In this document: piece by piece, positions 17,639-27,051 of the stretch | How the letters are laid out: each line of letters begins with the position of its first letter | How positions within the stretch are numbered: the first letter of the stretch is position 1 | Source: a candidate division WOR-3 bacterium | GTDB taxonomy: Bacteria; SDB-A | DNA length: 40,903 nucleotides | Assembly: GCA_016926475.1 (NCBI GenBank) | Contig: JAFGON010000093.1 | Coordinates: forward strand, 1 to 40,903 | Direction: 5' to 3' | The notes under the pieces: model-generated | Told to the model about the DNA's origin: nothing | The model's database searches: none | Seen by the model: the letters and a program-made list of their open reading frames with translations, nothing else | Position numbers and translations under genes: made by a program

Positions 17639-17644
17639 TATAAT
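17639..17644 (+). promoter_or_regulatory. -10 box of recJ
   Basis: Perfect TATAAT, 13 bases before the preferred recJ ATG at 17658. No good -35 exists at 16-18 bp; TTGACT at 17623 is only 10 bp away. This fits an activator-dependent promoter using the upstream repeats, but that is inference. Confidence 0.5.
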
Positions 17645-17657
17645 GCACTCTTTTGTT

Positions 17658-19334
17658 ATGAGAGGGTTTATCTACACATGGACTTTTTCCCTTGATGTCT
17701 CCGCAACGCAAGCTACAGTATTGTCAAAAAAATACGGAGTTCATCCTGTTGTGGCAAAATTGTTGCTTCAGAAAGGATTTGAGGAAACGGATTTCGACAA
17801 ATTTCTGAAGCCCACTTACGATCAATTATCTTCGCCTTTCGTATTTAAAGAAATGGAGACAGCCGTAGGTAGAATCAAAAAAGCGATAGACGAAAGAGAG
17901 AGAATCGTTGTCTACGGAGATTATGACGCCGACGGAGTATGCGCCACAGCTATGTTGACAAAGGCGTTGAACAAATCCGGAGCCGATGTCATCCCTTACA
18001 TACCAAACCGCCTCGAAGAAGGCTACGGCCTTTGCGTTGAAAACATCAAAAAGTTAGGTGATTTTTCGCTGATTATAACAGTCGACAACGGAGTTCGTTC
18101 TCTGAACGAAACTGAATTCGTCAGGTCCATGGGAAGAGATATTATCATCACGGATCACCACCCGCCGGGACCTGATCTACCGAACGCTCTTGCTGTCATA
18201 AACCCTCATCTTGAAGACGGGGTGACGCCTTTTGCCGGCTGCGGAGTGGCGTTTCAGCTTTTAAGAGGTCTCGAAGAAAAATTTGGGGGTTTTGAACCAG
18301 AAAAGTATCTGGATATCACAGCTATAGGAACTTACGCGGACATAGTACCCCTTGTTGGTGACAACAGGATCATTGTTCACGAAGGTTTGAAGAAAATCGC
18401 TTCTCAAAATCACGCCGGTATAACAGCTCTTTTGCAAATCGCGGGAAGGAAACCGGAGAATGTCGCTGAATACGACCTCGGCTTCGTGCTTGGACCAAGG
18501 CTCAATTCAGCAGGAAGAAAAGGAGACGCGAGCGCAGCTCTTGAAATACTGTCTGTTTTCGAAGATTTCAAAGCCGCTTCAATTTTCGCCAGAGAACTTG
18601 AATCCTACAACGATTGGCGCAGGAATGAGATGGAGAGCATTGAAAAAAGCGCCAGATCAATGCTCGAGAATCTTGGGAATGTCCCGCCGGCGATAATTCT
18701 CAAAAACCAAAACTGGCACCTCGGCATATTGGGCCTGGGAGCTTCAAGACTCAGCGAAAATTTCAACAAGCCGGCGATATTGCTCAAGGAATCGGGAAAT
18801 TTACTTAAAGGCTCCGGCAGAAGCCCGAGCACCGATTTTGACATGATAAGGAGCCTCGAGAAATGTTCTGATCTGCTTAAAATATACGGAGGGCATTCCC
18901 AAGCAGTCGGTTTGACAATGGAGAAAGATCGTTTTGACGAATTCAAAGAGCTGTTTTACTCGATAGTATCTAAAAACGATTCTTTTGAAAAAAAGATTGT
19001 GATATCCGGGGAGTATGTGCCTGCGTATGACGATTTCAGTCTTTTTGAAGACATGTCAAAATTGGCTCCCTTTGGGCACAGCAACGAAAAACCCTTGTTC
19101 CTCGCCAGCGATGTGGTCTTTGAAGAAGTAAAAGAGGTGGGCACAGGCCATCTAAAAGCCACGTTATTGACAAAAAGAGGTAAAATTGATTCAATCGGTT
19201 TTGGTCTTGGGAATTTTCAAAATGATATTAGAGGAAAAAAAGGCGACCTGATTTACACTTTGAATTTGAATTATTTCAACGGAAAGAAAAAAATACAGGC
19301 GAATATAAAAGACTTCAGAACTGAAAATTTATGA
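17658..19334 (+). CDS. recJ: Single-stranded-DNA-specific exonuclease RecJ
   Basis: 5'-3' exonuclease on single-stranded DNA used in recombination and repair. DHH-family motifs: DYDADG (about residues 88-93), DNGVRS, ITDHHPPG and the LGPRLNSAGR motif, then the DHHA1-type GGHSQAVG and a C-terminal OB-like part. The 558 residues match the family. The ATG at 17658 is preferred; the ATG at 17643 overlaps the TATAAT box and would fall outside the transcript. Its stop overlaps pgeF as ATGA. Together with xseB and mutS it gives the window a repair content. Confidence 0.95.
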   Translation: MRGFIYTWTFSLDVSATQATVLSKKYGVHPVVAKLLLQKGFEETDFDKFLKPTYDQLSSPFVFKEMETAVGRIKKAIDERERIVVYGDYDADGVCATAMLTKALNKSGADVIPYIPNRLEEGYGLCVENIKKLGDFSLIITVDNGVRSLNETEFVRSMGRDIIITDHHPPGPDLPNALAVINPHLEDGVTPFAGCGVAFQLLRGLEEKFGGFEPEKYLDITAIGTYADIVPLVGDNRIIVHEGLKKIASQNHAGITALLQIAGRKPENVAEYDLGFVLGPRLNSAGRKGDASAALEILSVFEDFKAASIFARELESYNDWRRNEMESIEKSARSMLENLGNVPPAIILKNQNWHLGILGLGASRLSENFNKPAILLKESGNLLKGSGRSPSTDFDMIRSLEKCSDLLKIYGGHSQAVGLTMEKDRFDEFKELFYSIVSKNDSFEKKIVISGEYVPAYDDFSLFEDMSKLAPFGHSNEKPLFLASDVVFEEVKEVGTGHLKATLLTKRGKIDSIGFGLGNFQNDIRGKKGDLIYTLNLNYFNGKKKIQANIKDFRTENL

Positions 19335-19969
19335 AAGACGCAATAGAAGTAGCTACAGTCAATGGAGCTGCTTTTTATACCGGCACCATGGATTTTAGCG
19401 TAAAAAGCCTCTCTGAAATTTATGGAAGTAAAAATGTTTTTATCCCCGCGAAACAGATTCATTCCTCAAAAATAGCAATTGTACCAGATGACGATCCAAA
19501 TGAATGCGACGGCATCCTTACGAAAACGCCTCAAATAGCTATTTGCGTTCAAACCGCTGATTGCCTGCCTCTTTCTCTTTACGATAAAAAGAAAAGAATA
19601 ATCGCCGTTTTGCACTGTGGCTGGAGAGGTATTTTTTCAGGTATAATAGAAGCTGGACTTGAAAAAATGTCTGATTTGGGGTCTGAAGTTGAAACCACTA
19701 TAGGCGTTGTGCACCCTCATATCTGTTCCATGTGTTATGAAGTAAAACAAGACGTCGCTTCAATTTTTCCCAAAGAAGCCGTCTTGAAGTCTGAGGATAA
19801 ACTTCACCTCGATTTGGCGGGATTGGTCAGCACAAAACTGAAAGACCTGGGTATTGAAAGGGTAATATTTTCAAGTCTTTGCACTTGCCATAATCCGGGG
19901 TTGTTCCATTCCTATAGAAGAGATGGAGAAAAGGCGGGAAGAATCATTTCCTGGGGAATAATGACGTGA
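19331..19969 (+). CDS. pgeF: Purine nucleoside phosphorylase / laccase-domain protein (YfiH, PgeF)
   Basis: Cu-oxidase_4/DUF152 family protein. Metal-site residues are visible: H44 (AKQIHSS), C96 (VLHCGWRG) and H130 (VHPHICSMCYEV). TADCLPL and the C-terminal TCHNPGLFHSYRRDG are further family signatures. Members have been reported both as purine nucleoside phosphorylases/adenosine deaminases and as peptidoglycan-editing factors, so the exact role is open. The 212 residues are slightly short of the usual 240. It overlaps recJ by ATGA and the next gene by GTGA. Confidence 0.92.
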   Translation: MKDAIEVATVNGAAFYTGTMDFSVKSLSEIYGSKNVFIPAKQIHSSKIAIVPDDDPNECDGILTKTPQIAICVQTADCLPLSLYDKKKRIIAVLHCGWRGIFSGIIEAGLEKMSDLGSEVETTIGVVHPHICSMCYEVKQDVASIFPKEAVLKSEDKLHLDLAGLVSTKLKDLGIERVIFSSLCTCHNPGLFHSYRRDGEKAGRIISWGIMT

Positions 19970-21252
19970 TAGAGGAAAAGAAAAACGAAGAAGAAATTTC
20001 GGAACTTTTATCCTTGCTCGAACAGTCTGCCGATGCCCCCAAAAAGCAGGGAATGACCCCTAAAAAGAAAAGAAAAAAAACCGCTGAAAAAAAATCCGCA
20101 AAGAGCGAAGAAGAAATTCAGTATGTAGCTGAACACGACAAGGTCGCCGAAGAGGAGATTGAACACTCTGAAATAAGTTCGGAAGTTATTTGCATAGAAG
20201 ATCTTTTGGAGATGCCTTCTGTCGAAGAGTCCCCAGGACAGGAAGATATTTTTCTTGAGATCATGACCGAAAAACAGTCACCCCAAAAACCGCCCCAGGT
20301 TTTCACATTGACTGATTTTGCCCAAAGGCCACACGATAAAATGATGTCGAAATTGTTCATGGAGGCGAAAAGAGAAGAAGGTTTCAACTCCATCATTTTA
20401 GGTGTGACCTTTTCTGTCTGGATTTTGTCGTTGTTGATATTTTTTCTCATACCCGTCTCCTCGATGGAGATAAAACTCGAAACATATTACGAGTGGAAAA
20501 TAAGAATGACAGATGACGATGTTTTTGGAGAGATGCTCAGAGACCAGCTCAACACTAATGGAAGCCGGAGGGTTATCGACGGCCAAAATATTTCTCTGGC
20601 GGGTGTCGGTCTCGCCTCGTCGGCTCCCAACAATCAAAATAACTCAGGAGGAGTTTCCCAGCCGAGGGTTCAGAGAGCTTTAAGAATACTTTCCACCACA
20701 TCTGTTATGTCTTCTCAAGGTGCTTTATCATCAGGAGACGCGACACTGCAAGATTTTTTAAGAGATCCTTCTTCGATTTCACTCACTTCAGGCGCGTCCC
20801 TCCCGGTTTTTTCCGGAGGCAATGCTGTTATGGCTACTGTCGGAGCTGACACGGCGCAGTTGAATTTTCAATCTACCGGAGGGGAACTTGTCCATTCCAC
20901 CCGGATAGAGATGTCGCATCTTCCAACATTGACAGGAGATCCGGTCGCCATTTCACAGAGGTCGAGTGAATCTATAGCGAATGTGATAACGAGACATTTT
21001 TCCGAAATCAGGCATCTTTTCAATTCCGCAAGAGAGGTCAACCCTGTTCTTTCCGGAAAAGTCGTCATTTCAATTACAATCGCGTCTAACGGAGAGGTTT
21101 TAGGCGTTTCCGTTTTATCCTCCACTCTCAACGATCCTTCTTTCGAAAGAAAACTCATTGATCTGGTCTGCAACTGGAAGTTTCAGTCCCTTGAAGACAC
21201 GACACTCTCTCCTTTAACGGTGGATGTTCCTTTCAATTTCATAGATTTTTAA
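19966..21252 (+). CDS. Membrane protein with TonB-like AgmX/PglI C-terminal domain
   Basis: Layout: a charged Lys/Glu-rich cytosolic region (1-140), one membrane helix (about 142-164), a low-complexity Ser/Asn/Gly linker (about 200-330) and a C-terminal domain of about 90 residues. The domain begins VITRHFSEIRHLFN and contains SGKVVISITIASNGEVLGVSV and CNWKF, the AgmX/PglI variant of the TonB fold. Such proteins span the periplasm and are linked to gliding or envelope energy transduction. No ExbB/ExbD genes are nearby. GTG start overlaps the pgeF stop (GTGA). Confidence 0.75.
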   Translation: MIEEKKNEEEISELLSLLEQSADAPKKQGMTPKKKRKKTAEKKSAKSEEEIQYVAEHDKVAEEEIEHSEISSEVICIEDLLEMPSVEESPGQEDIFLEIMTEKQSPQKPPQVFTLTDFAQRPHDKMMSKLFMEAKREEGFNSIILGVTFSVWILSLLIFFLIPVSSMEIKLETYYEWKIRMTDDDVFGEMLRDQLNTNGSRRVIDGQNISLAGVGLASSAPNNQNNSGGVSQPRVQRALRILSTTSVMSSQGALSSGDATLQDFLRDPSSISLTSGASLPVFSGGNAVMATVGADTAQLNFQSTGGELVHSTRIEMSHLPTLTGDPVAISQRSSESIANVITRHFSEIRHLFNSAREVNPVLSGKVVISITIASNGEVLGVSVLSSTLNDPSFERKLIDLVCNWKFQSLEDTTLSPLTVDVPFNFIDF

Positions 21253-21279
21253 TCGGTTTTAAAGTCGAAAGGGGAGACG

Positions 21280-21465
21280 ATGCCATACGTAGAAATCAAA
21301 GTGGCAGGAAAACTGGATGACAATCAGAAAAAACTGATAGCGGGAGGTGTTTCCAAAATACTCGAAGATGTCGCGAAAAAACCCCAAAACGCCACTTATA
21401 TTGTTTTCCAGGAAATTGAGAGAGACAACTGGGCTGTCGGCTCAAAAATGCTCTCGGAAAGCTGA
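21280..21465 (+). CDS. 4-oxalocrotonate tautomerase family protein
   Basis: A 61-residue tautomerase-like protein with the catalytic Pro directly after the initiator Met (MPYVEIKVAG). The family forms hexamers and uses the N-terminal Pro as a general base. It continues with LDDNQKKLIAGGVSKILED and YIVFQEIERDNWAVGSK, fitting the family. GGGGAGA precedes the ATG. The substrate is unknown; no aromatic degradation genes are nearby. Its stop is eight bases from the convergent lipoprotein stop. Confidence 0.88.
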   Translation: MPYVEIKVAGKLDDNQKKLIAGGVSKILEDVAKKPQNATYIVFQEIERDNWAVGSKMLSES

Positions 21466-21473
21466 GTTTTATA

Positions 21474-22901
21474 TCAGTAATCTATCTCCTGAATTTCGAT
21501 AAAAAGTTTGCCCATGACTGTCATGATTTTTGCCTGTTCTGCGCTGTTCCCTCTTGAAATGGTTAAATGCGTGGCGTCTGCGGTGTTTTGACCAAAAGTG
21601 GGATCCACAGAAATCCAGGTTCCTATATAGGCTTCGCACCAAGCGTGGTAATAAAAACCGTCAGAGTTGGCGTAAACGACTCCAACGGCGATTCTCGCTG
21701 GAATACCGCTGGCTCTGAGAAGAGCGCAGAGCAACGTCGAATGTTCGTTGCAGTCGCCTTTCATTGATTTCAGGATGTCGACAGATGACGGAACGGTAAA
21801 AGTGGGCTCCTTCCTGAGGTTCTCAAAGACCCACTGGTTGATTGCGAATAACTTCTCCCTTTGGGTCCCGATTCCCCGGGTAATTTCATTTGATTTTTCG
21901 ACTATATCCGGATCTTCGGATTGAATCAGTGGAGAAGGCCTGAGATAAATGGAGACAGAGTCGGGAAACGAAGAATTGGATGGAATGTCCGAAATACGAA
22001 CAATCTCCACAGTGTCGTATTTTTGGGTTTGATTAACTGAAGAAATGTCTCTTTCCAAACCCTTTGCCACTATCAAAAGACGCGTTACGTCGGTCGGATT
22101 TTCTATTGTGCTGTCCGTTCTGACTCTGAATTGTCTGTAGATATCAGGAGAAAGCCCCGAAGAAGAGAGATCCTGTGCGACTTCCCGCGGTTCGGCTTTT
22201 AAAACCATCTGAAGCGCGGTTATTTCCTGTTTGACGAACATATCCCTTTCGTCGAGCCAGAGTTCGACAGGAATACCCAGTAGGTCCACTGTGAAATGGC
22301 GTAGTTCTCCGTAGTCGTAGGTCGTGTCTATGCCTTTATACATAATGCTGATTTCTACTACTTCCTGTGTGCTCGGTTCAAAAAGCTCAAGAGAAGTAAT
22401 GCTGCTCTCTTTTCCGAAAAATCTTATAGCTTCTACTATGTTCAAAGGCAGTGGATCAGAGGGGATTGTTCTGGTTTCTTTGGAGTTATCGGTGAAAGAT
22501 GAAATGGTCAAACTCTCATTTTGATAGAAGCCCCATATCAGAAGATTTTGGTCCTCAGAATTTATACTGTAGAAAAAGCTGTCTATGTATCCTTGATCTG
22601 AGCCGAAAGCTATTCCTTTGGTCGATATCTCCATATTTTTTGAGCCGGCGGTCAAGTTCATGAACATGAACTCTCTTTCGGAAAATCTCCCGTCGGACAA
22701 TGTGTCAAGAGAATAAACCGAATAACCGACTTTGTTTCCGGCTATATACAAACCAAGCCATTCGTCCTGATCCTTGAATTCAAAGTTCATAGCCCTCTCG
22801 ATGGAGAGTATTGCCGGGTCTGTATTTTCTGGAGCTTTCGAGCAATTGTTGAGGAGAAAAACATAAGACAAAAAAATCGCGGCAATTTTTAAAACTTTCA
22901 T
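21474..22901 (-). CDS. Lipoprotein with transglutaminase-like cysteine protease fold
   Basis: Signal peptide with lipobox LLNNC, lipidated at C20. Residues about 20-330 form a beta-rich region resembling secreted bacterial transglutaminase-like proteins. The catalytic core is at about 345-440: C384 (GDCNEHS), H419 (YYHAWCEAY) and D433 (SVDPTFGQ). This triad is intact, so it should act as a protease or amide-bond-processing enzyme outside the cytoplasmic membrane; the substrate is unknown. The ATG overlaps the glyA stop (ATGA), so it is translated with glyA. Confidence 0.85.
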   Translation of the reverse strand: MKVLKIAAIFLSYVFLLNNCSKAPENTDPAILSIERAMNFEFKDQDEWLGLYIAGNKVGYSVYSLDTLSDGRFSEREFMFMNLTAGSKNMEISTKGIAFGSDQGYIDSFFYSINSEDQNLLIWGFYQNESLTISSFTDNSKETRTIPSDPLPLNIVEAIRFFGKESSITSLELFEPSTQEVVEISIMYKGIDTTYDYGELRHFTVDLLGIPVELWLDERDMFVKQEITALQMVLKAEPREVAQDLSSSGLSPDIYRQFRVRTDSTIENPTDVTRLLIVAKGLERDISSVNQTQKYDTVEIVRISDIPSNSSFPDSVSIYLRPSPLIQSEDPDIVEKSNEITRGIGTQREKLFAINQWVFENLRKEPTFTVPSSVDILKSMKGDCNEHSTLLCALLRASGIPARIAVGVVYANSDGFYYHAWCEAYIGTWISVDPTFGQNTADATHLTISRGNSAEQAKIMTVMGKLFIEIQEIDY

Positions 22902-24172
22902 TGTTCAAGTCTCTTTTCGTAAAGAGGAAAAGAAGACGTGAGTTCGAAGACTTCGGCTTTTATATTTCCGAGTTTCACCTCGTCTCCGGCCGCCGACAGC
23001 GCTTTGTCTATGAGTTTTGCTATAACATTCATCTCCTTTGTACCCATGCCCCTCGTAGTGACCGAAGGAGTGCCAAGCCTCAACCCGCTCGCTATGAATG
23101 GCTTTTCAGGGTCAAAAGGAATCGTGTTTTTGTTGGCAGTTATTCCCGCTATATCGAGTGTCTCTTCAGCCACTTTTCCCGTCACGTTTTTGGATCTCAG
23201 GTCGACGAGAATTAAATGAGTGTCAGTTCCTCCAGCCACAAGCCTGAATCCGAGATTTTTCAGTTCTGCCGACAGAGCTCCTGCGTTTTCCACTATCCTT
23301 TTCTGGTATTGTTTGAATTCGGGTTTTAGAGCTTCCCCGAAAGCGACGGCTTTTGCAGCTATGATATGTTCGAGCGGACCGCCCTGGACTCCGGGAAAAA
23401 CCCATCTGTTAATGTCGTTGTAATTTGTTTTGTTGCAAAGTATAAGGCCTCCTCTTGGACCTCTCAACGTTTTATGGGTTGTGGAAGTCACCGCGTCGGC
23501 GTAGGGGATTGGAGAGTTATGAATCCCGGCTGCAACTAACCCGGCTATATGTGCCATGTCGACGACTAATTTGGCTCCGACTGAGTCGGCGATTTCTTTG
23601 AATTTTGAAAAGTCCATTTCTCTCGGGTAAGCGCTCGCGCCGGCAATGATAAGTTTGGGTTTTGTCTCTTCGGCGAGCTTTTTTAAAGCCACGAAGTCAA
23701 TCTGCTCTGTTTTTGGGTCGACTGTGTAGTGGACCATCTTGAAAAAAACTCCGGAAAAACTGATTGGGTGGCCGTGAGTTAAATGGCCGCCGTGCGTGAG
23801 ATCTAAACCCATGACTACCGGTTTTGGGGACCCTTCGGGCCACTCTTCGGGTTTTAACAGTGCGAAGTAAGCCGCCATGTTCGCCTGGCTTCCCGAATGG
23901 GGCTGAACGTTTGCCCTTTCGGCGCCAAAAAGTTCTTTCACCCTATCCCTTGCGAGTTTTTCCGCCACGTCGACAAATTCACAACCCCCGTAATAACGTT
24001 TTCCGGGGTATCCTTCGGCGTATTTGTTCGTCATAACGGAACCCATGGCTTCGAGTACCGCTTCGCTGACAAAATTCTCGGAGGCTATAAGTTCGAGGTT
24101 ATTCGCTTGTCGCTTAGTTTCTCCTGCTATAGACTGGTAGATTTCCGGGTCGCTTGTTTTGAGAACTCCCAT
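22898..24172 (-). CDS. glyA: Serine hydroxymethyltransferase GlyA
   Basis: PLP enzyme interconverting serine and glycine and charging tetrahydrofolate with a one-carbon unit. Motifs: [26 protein letters not shown], the PLP lysine in [14 protein letters not shown], and [10 protein letters not shown]. Start chosen at the ATG 24172 (MGVLKT), preceded by AGGAGG at six bases; an in-frame extension of ten residues lies inside rpiB. This gives 424 residues. Its product methylene-THF is the methyl donor used by TrmFO, encoded upstream on the same strand, and by folate metabolism (folC). Confidence 0.97.
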   Translation of the reverse strand: MGVLKTSDPEIYQSIAGETKRQANNLELIASENFVSEAVLEAMGSVMTNKYAEGYPGKRYYGGCEFVDVAEKLARDRVKELFGAERANVQPHSGSQANMAAYFALLKPEEWPEGSPKPVVMGLDLTHGGHLTHGHPISFSGVFFKMVHYTVDPKTEQIDFVALKKLAEETKPKLIIAGASAYPREMDFSKFKEIADSVGAKLVVDMAHIAGLVAAGIHNSPIPYADAVTSTTHKTLRGPRGGLILCNKTNYNDINRWVFPGVQGGPLEHIIAAKAVAFGEALKPEFKQYQKRIVENAGALSAELKNLGFRLVAGGTDTHLILVDLRSKNVTGKVAEETLDIAGITANKNTIPFDPEKPFIASGLRLGTPSVTTRGMGTKEMNVIAKLIDKALSAAGDEVKLGNIKAEVFELTSSFPLYEKRLEQ

Positions 24173-24173
24173 A

Positions 24174-24620
24174 TCAACCTCCTTGAGTTTTATTATTTTC
24201 AAGCTGCTGAACTCTTCTCAGGTGCCTTCCTCCGTCGAATTCTTCTTTCAGCCATATATCTATCCATGTGTTCACGAGATTTTCGGCGGTTAAATCACCC
24301 GCGAAAACAATAACGTTGGCGTCGTTGTGATGTCTGCTTGATACGACTTGCTCTCGAGTCATGCAAAGAGCAGCCCTTATTCCCTTGTGTTTGTTCGCAG
24401 CTATGCTCATTCCAAGACCTGAACCGCATATCAGTATGCCGTAATCAGCTTCCCCATCGGTAATCCTTCTGCAAACCAAATCGGCGTAACGAGGATAATC
24501 CACGGGTTCGGGTGCGCCAGGTCCTTCGTCGGTAAATTTTATTCCGTTTTCAGAAAGGTGCGATTTCAGAGATTCTTTCATTTTAAATCCTCTATGGTCG
24601 CTTGCGATGGAAACTGTCAT
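24174..24620 (-). CDS. rpiB: Ribose-5-phosphate isomerase B
   Basis: Interconverts ribose 5-phosphate and ribulose 5-phosphate in the pentose phosphate pathway. Motifs [10 protein letters not shown], the catalytic C65 in [16 protein letters not shown], and [10 protein letters not shown] with H98 are all present. The 148 residues are normal. GGAGG precedes the ATG. Its end contains the glyA ribosome site, so the two are linked. LacAB/RpiB family members share this fold; the context favours RpiB. Confidence 0.95.
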   Translation of the reverse strand: MTVSIASDHRGFKMKESLKSHLSENGIKFTDEGPGAPEPVDYPRYADLVCRRITDGEADYGILICGSGLGMSIAANKHKGIRAALCMTREQVVSSRHHNDANVIVFAGDLTAENLVNTWIDIWLKEEFDGGRHLRRVQQLENNKTQGG

Positions 24621-24655
24621 GGCGGTTTTCCTCCAGCTTTTAAATTGAATTATAC

Positions 24656-24684
24656 AATTTATACACCAATATTTCGAAGGTCAA
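24656..24684 (-). promoter_or_regulatory. Probable promoter of rpiB-glyA-lipoprotein
   Basis: On the minus strand: TTGACC (plus 24679-24684), 17-bp spacer, TAAATT (plus 24656-24661). An overlapping TATAAA lies at 15 bp. The rpiB ATG is 36 bases downstream with GGAGG in the leader (plus 24630-24634). Confidence 0.5.
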
Positions 24685-24723
24685 GTTGTTTTACCTCTTG
24701 AGGGTTTAAACCTCTATAAAAGT

Positions 24724-26052
24724 TTACCGCGGATTTTTACCGGTCAAAAACGTCTCTACAAAATGCTCTTTCCAATTTTCCATAGACTCGAGAGCTATGT
24801 CTGAAAGGAATTTCTTCCTCTCTGTTTTTTTTATGAAAATTTTCGAAAGACCCTCCAAAAGAGAAAAGTTGGCGGCTGAAGGTTGAAAATTTCCCTTGAC
24901 AGTGTGGATATAATTTAAAAGCCCTCCTGACATTGTATCCTTGGGAGGGGGATGAAAAGGCACTTTTTTTAAAATTGACAAAACTTCGAAAGCGGATAAA
25001 AGACCGGTTGCGGCGGATTCGGAATATCCTTCAACACCGCAGAGCTGACCGGCTATGCTGTATGTCGTGTTTCCTATGAAGAAAGAATTTTCCCTTAAAA
25101 TTCTCGGGGAGTTTATATATGTGTTTCTGTGGGCTTGGCCGTATCGGACAAACCTTGCCCTGTCCAAACCCGGAATTTTCGAAAACACCCTTTTTTGTTC
25201 GGGCCACTTCAGCCTCGTCTGAAAACCGACCAAATTCCATCTATGCAAATCCTGGTTTTCTCTTCTCAATTGGCAGACAGCAAAAGGTTCTTTGCCGGTT
25301 TTGGGGTTTATCAAGCCTTTTGGTTTCATGAGGCCAAAACGGAGTGAGTCGGAACCCCCTGCGGCGATTTCCTCTACCGGCATACAGCCCTGGAAGAAAA
25401 CATTTTCGTCGAAATGAGATTCGATTTTTTCCGCTTTGACTATTTCATGCCAAAACCGATTGTAAGAATTTTCATCAAAAGGGCAGTTGAGGTAGTCGTC
25501 TCCGAATCCGTATCTCCCAGCCATGTAGCAGGTTTCCAAATCAATCTCATCTAATTCTACAATAGGCGACATGGCGTCGGTGAAGTAAAGGAAATCTCTG
25601 CCGGTCAATTCCCTGAGCCATAGGGAAATGGACTCTGAAGAGAGAGGACCTGTCGCGATAATCCAAAGATCTCGCGATGGTCTTTTGACTTCTTCCCGGA
25701 TAAAATTGATCTTTTTGTGTTTAATGATTTCACTTGTCACAAGATCAGAAAATTTCTCTCTGTCCACGACGAGAGCTTTGCCGCCAGGAATAGCAGTTTT
25801 TTCAGCGCAATTCAGAATCAGGGAATTCAGGATTTTCATCTCTTGTTTCAGCAACCCGTGGGCGTTGGTGTTTTGGGTGCTTTTAAAAGAGTTAGAACAA
25901 ACGAGTTCAGCCCCTGAATCGGTTTTATGAGCGCCCGTGTTCACTTTAGGCCTGCTTTCGAATAAATTGACCTCAAATCCGGCTTCTGCGATTTGCCATG
26001 CCGCTTCGCAACCAGCCAAACCCGCACCCGCTATGTTTACCGTTTCAGGCAT
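24724..26052 (-). CDS. trmFO: Folate-dependent tRNA (uracil-54-C5) methyltransferase TrmFO
   Basis: Makes ribothymidine (m5U54) in tRNA with methylene-THF and FAD. The FAD motif IAGAGLAGCEAA is at residues 7-18, followed by ESRP, the conserved ELVCSNSFKS with C52, and FFQGCMPVEEIA with the second conserved Cys. GYSESAATG, NYIHTV and FQPSAANFSL are typical of the family. Length 442 is normal. The start has a purine-rich GAAGAG site. It is the third tRNA-modification gene in the window. Confidence 0.95.
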   Translation of the reverse strand: MPETVNIAGAGLAGCEAAWQIAEAGFEVNLFESRPKVNTGAHKTDSGAELVCSNSFKSTQNTNAHGLLKQEMKILNSLILNCAEKTAIPGGKALVVDREKFSDLVTSEIIKHKKINFIREEVKRPSRDLWIIATGPLSSESISLWLRELTGRDFLYFTDAMSPIVELDEIDLETCYMAGRYGFGDDYLNCPFDENSYNRFWHEIVKAEKIESHFDENVFFQGCMPVEEIAAGGSDSLRFGLMKPKGLINPKTGKEPFAVCQLRRENQDLHRWNLVGFQTRLKWPEQKRVFSKIPGLDRARFVRYGQAHRNTYINSPRILRENSFFIGNTTYSIAGQLCGVEGYSESAATGLLSAFEVLSILKKVPFHPPPKDTMSGGLLNYIHTVKGNFQPSAANFSLLEGLSKIFIKKTERKKFLSDIALESMENWKEHFVETFLTGKNPR

Positions 26053-26150
26053 TTATCTCTTCCTCTGCAGATTTTGATAATTTTGTGGCTATATGAAAAA
26101 CCGTCACGTATAATTTTATGAATAACAGCGCTTAAAGAGAAGAGATAAAT
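26051..26150. repeat. Divergent trmFO/xer spacer bounded by a 12-bp inverted repeat
   Basis: ATTTATCTCTTC at 26051-26062 is the exact reverse complement of GAAGAGATAAAT at 26139-26150. Each arm sits at the start codon side of its gene and contains the ribosome-site purines. A TATAAT at 26109-26114 is a candidate -10 for the recombinase gene; no clear -35 is seen. Nothing else is apparent in the spacer. Confidence 0.5.
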
Positions 26151-26153
26151 ATT

Positions 26154-27050
26154 ATGAAAAAATACATAACTGAAATTGACGGCTACCTCAGGCAACTTTC
26201 CATCTCGAAAGGTTCTTCCGTTAAAACAATAAACGCTTACAGAACGGATTTGACCTTATTTTTCGAATATCTACAATCCATTATTGAAGATCCGGGCGTT
26301 GAAGACGTCAAAACAGAACATCTGAGAAACTACGTCAAAAAACTCATGAAAGAAAATTACAGGAAAACCACAGTGTCGAGAAAAATATCGGCTCTTAAAA
26401 ATTATTTTAGGGCAAAATTGAAAGACAAAAGCCCAGCGGATAGAGTTAACCCTTTGAAAAAAGACCAATACCTCCCATCCTTCGTCAGTGAAAAAGACAT
26501 GGAATCACTGATCTCAAAAAAAGCCCCTTCATCTCCGGATAATTTCAGGGACGAAGTCATTATTGACCTTTTATACAGCACAGGCATCAGGTCTGAGGAG
26601 CTTGTAAAAATCGACATAGAAGACGTCGACCTCACGGAAAGGGAAATAAGGGTTCTGGGAAAAAGGCAAAAGACGAGAATAGCTCCTTTTCCCGAAGCTC
26701 TTCTGCAGAAACTGACGCTTTATATTTCTCAGAGAAAAAAAATCGATTCAAAGGATTCATCTCAAGCGCTTTTTCTCGGAAAGCGCGGTAGAAGGATAAA
26801 CACGAGAGAAGTCAGGAGAATAGTCCACAGAGCGATATCTCCTTTTGTGAAAGCCGACAGAATGGGAGCCCACGTCTTGAGGCACTCCTTCGCGACGCAT
26901 CTACTCGACAACGGAGCCGATTTGAGGTTTGTCCAGGAGCTTCTCGGGCACGCGAGCCCAACCACGACACAGATTTACACCCACGTATCCCTTAAAAGAC
27001 TCAAACAGGTCTACAAGAGAGCCCATCCGAGGTCCGGCAAAAAGGATTAG
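26154..27050 (+). CDS. xerC: Tyrosine recombinase XerC/XerD
   Basis: Site-specific recombinase that resolves chromosome dimers at dif. The N-terminal SAM-like DNA-binding domain (about 1-95) is followed by the catalytic domain with R146 (STGIRSEEL), K170, H240-x2-R243 (HVLRHSF), H266 (LLGHASP) and nucleophile Y275 (QIYTH). The full catalytic set is present in 298 residues. No phage or attachment-site features surround it, so a housekeeping role is favoured over an integrase. XerC versus XerD cannot be decided by eye; the symbol is provisional. Confidence 0.9.
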   Translation: MKKYITEIDGYLRQLSISKGSSVKTINAYRTDLTLFFEYLQSIIEDPGVEDVKTEHLRNYVKKLMKENYRKTTVSRKISALKNYFRAKLKDKSPADRVNPLKKDQYLPSFVSEKDMESLISKKAPSSPDNFRDEVIIDLLYSTGIRSEELVKIDIEDVDLTEREIRVLGKRQKTRIAPFPEALLQKLTLYISQRKKIDSKDSSQALFLGKRGRRINTREVRRIVHRAISPFVKADRMGAHVLRHSFATHLLDNGADLRFVQELLGHASPTTTQIYTHVSLKRLKQVYKRAHPRSGKKD

Positions 27051-27051
27051 A

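Noticed and set aside
17623-17644. TTGACT...TATAAT as a standard promoter
   Set aside because: The spacer is only 10 bp, too short for sigma70; the -10 may still work with an activator.
17643-17657. Upstream ATG start for recJ
   Set aside because: It overlaps the TATAAT box, so it would lie outside the transcript; ATG 17658 fits better.
24698-24716. GAGGTTTAAACCCTC dyad after trmFO as a terminator
   Set aside because: The stem is about 4 bp with a 7-base loop and there is no T-run.
26154-27050. Integrase of a mobile element
   Set aside because: No phage genes, direct repeats or attachment site are nearby; housekeeping neighbours favour XerC/D.
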